Source: JANSWY01 sp965243755 (lineage in GTDB: Bacteria; Bacteroidota; Bacteroidia; Cytophagales; Cyclobacteriaceae). Taken from it: a stretch of DNA of 64,000 nt. Of this stretch, positions 63,833 to 64,000 are shown piece by piece. Location of the stretch: assembly GCA_965243755.1 (NCBI GenBank), contig CBDEVW010000004.1, positions 638,222 to 702,221 on the forward strand. Direction: 5' to 3'. The position numbers and the translations under genes were made by a program. Position 1 is the first letter of the stretch. Every line of letters starts with the position of its first letter. A model generated the notes under the pieces. The model saw nothing but the letters and a program-made list of their open reading frames with translations, was not told the origin of the DNA and ran no database searches.

Positions 63833-64000
63833 ATGAAATCAACAATTCAGGAAACTTTCATTGAAAACATCAATTCAGGAGTAGAAGCCGGAATTACATT
63901 TATAGAGGGTAATCGGAAAACTGATTACCTCTCTTACAAAAAACTCTACCTGGAGGCATGCTATAAGTTGCATGCCTTAAACCAGGCGGGGTTAAATCCC
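63833..64000 (+). CDS. Start of an acyl-/aminoacyl-adenylating enzyme (runs off right edge)
   Basis: 56 codons open to the window edge, starting 5 bp after the PKS stop. GITFIEGNRKTDYLSYKKLY followed by LNQAGLNP resembles the opening of ANL-superfamily enzymes (FAAL or NRPS adenylation domains), where a short beta strand plus LSY.eLy begins the N-terminal lobe. It could start an NRPS or a fatty acyl-AMP ligase. Too short to decide. Confidence 0.6.
   Translation, partial: MKSTIQETFIENINSGVEAGITFIEGNRKTDYLSYKKLYLEACYKLHALNQAGLNP

Overview
The window looks like a chromosome segment of a marine-type Bacteroidota (Cytophagales/Flammeovirgaceae-like). The evidence is a secreted protein with a type IX secretion (Por) C-terminal sorting domain, promoters that match TTTG-N19-TAnnTTTG exactly (6285-6315 and 6383-6413), few Shine-Dalgarno sequences, and NVEALA-like exported peptides. 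The genus is not decidable from the sequence alone.

Layout. (1) 1-6537, core chromosome: two secreted proteins, gapA and an intact tRNA-Glu(TTC). (2) 6517-44170, an AT-rich integrative element of about 37.7 kb inserted in the 3' end of tRNA-Glu. It is bounded by a 22-bp direct repeat (6517-6538 and 44149-44170) and has a tyrosine recombinase at its right end. Its left arm holds an excisionase-like gene, a protein with palm-polymerase-like motifs and an XRE repressor. From 9.3 to 33.0 kb it carries an unusual peptide locus: a membrane glycosyltransferase, a Wzy_C/O-antigen-ligase-like protein with TPRs, four intact paralogous 73-74 aa precursor peptides plus one split by an IS21-family element, two beta-propeller lipoproteins, a thioredoxin-like lipoprotein, an RND tripartite exporter, a signal peptidase I, a second RND permease and a transglutaminase-like lipoprotein. 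From 33.2 to 42.7 kb lies a defence-like block: two PD-(D/E)XK nucleases, an OLD-type ATPase/Toprim, a DUF3800 protein, a STAS/GHKL ATPase operon and a frameshifted secreted nuclease. (3) 44171-64000, a biosynthetic gene cluster with core-like composition: ThiF-like enzyme, PAS-LuxR regulator, LuxI/FeeM-like acyltransferase, NusG/RfaH-like antiterminator, two ABC export systems, SbnA/SbnB for 2,3-diaminopropionate, a TauD/SyrP-like oxygenase, a reductase, a fully reducing type I PKS module and the start of an acyl-/aminoacyl-adenylating enzyme. It runs off the right edge.

How the parts may work together. The peptides share a 43-44 residue two-part leader (hydrophobic segment, hydrophilic spacer, LNSxxxANA before E) and a 28-30 residue core with an invariant C-x7-C loop. 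I infer Sec insertion, cleavage after ANA by the locus-encoded signal peptidase, oxidation and perhaps other modification in the periplasm, and export by the RND-TolC pump. In the biosynthetic cluster, five copies of a 17-bp box (consensus ACTAMMNWWWAGTNTAR) lie in front of three genes. The promoter-proximal copy starts exactly 39 bp upstream of a TAnnTTTG (or near-match) -7 element in all three cases and ends where the -33 element should be. This predicts a coordinated, activator-dependent, possibly quorum-like regulon. A separate motif, AATACC-N8-GGTATT, recurs six times between genes of the island.

Limits: all functional calls come from motif reading; no database search was run. Two single-base frameshifts (41903-41906 and 62705-62708), both in runs of four identical bases, could be sequence errors.
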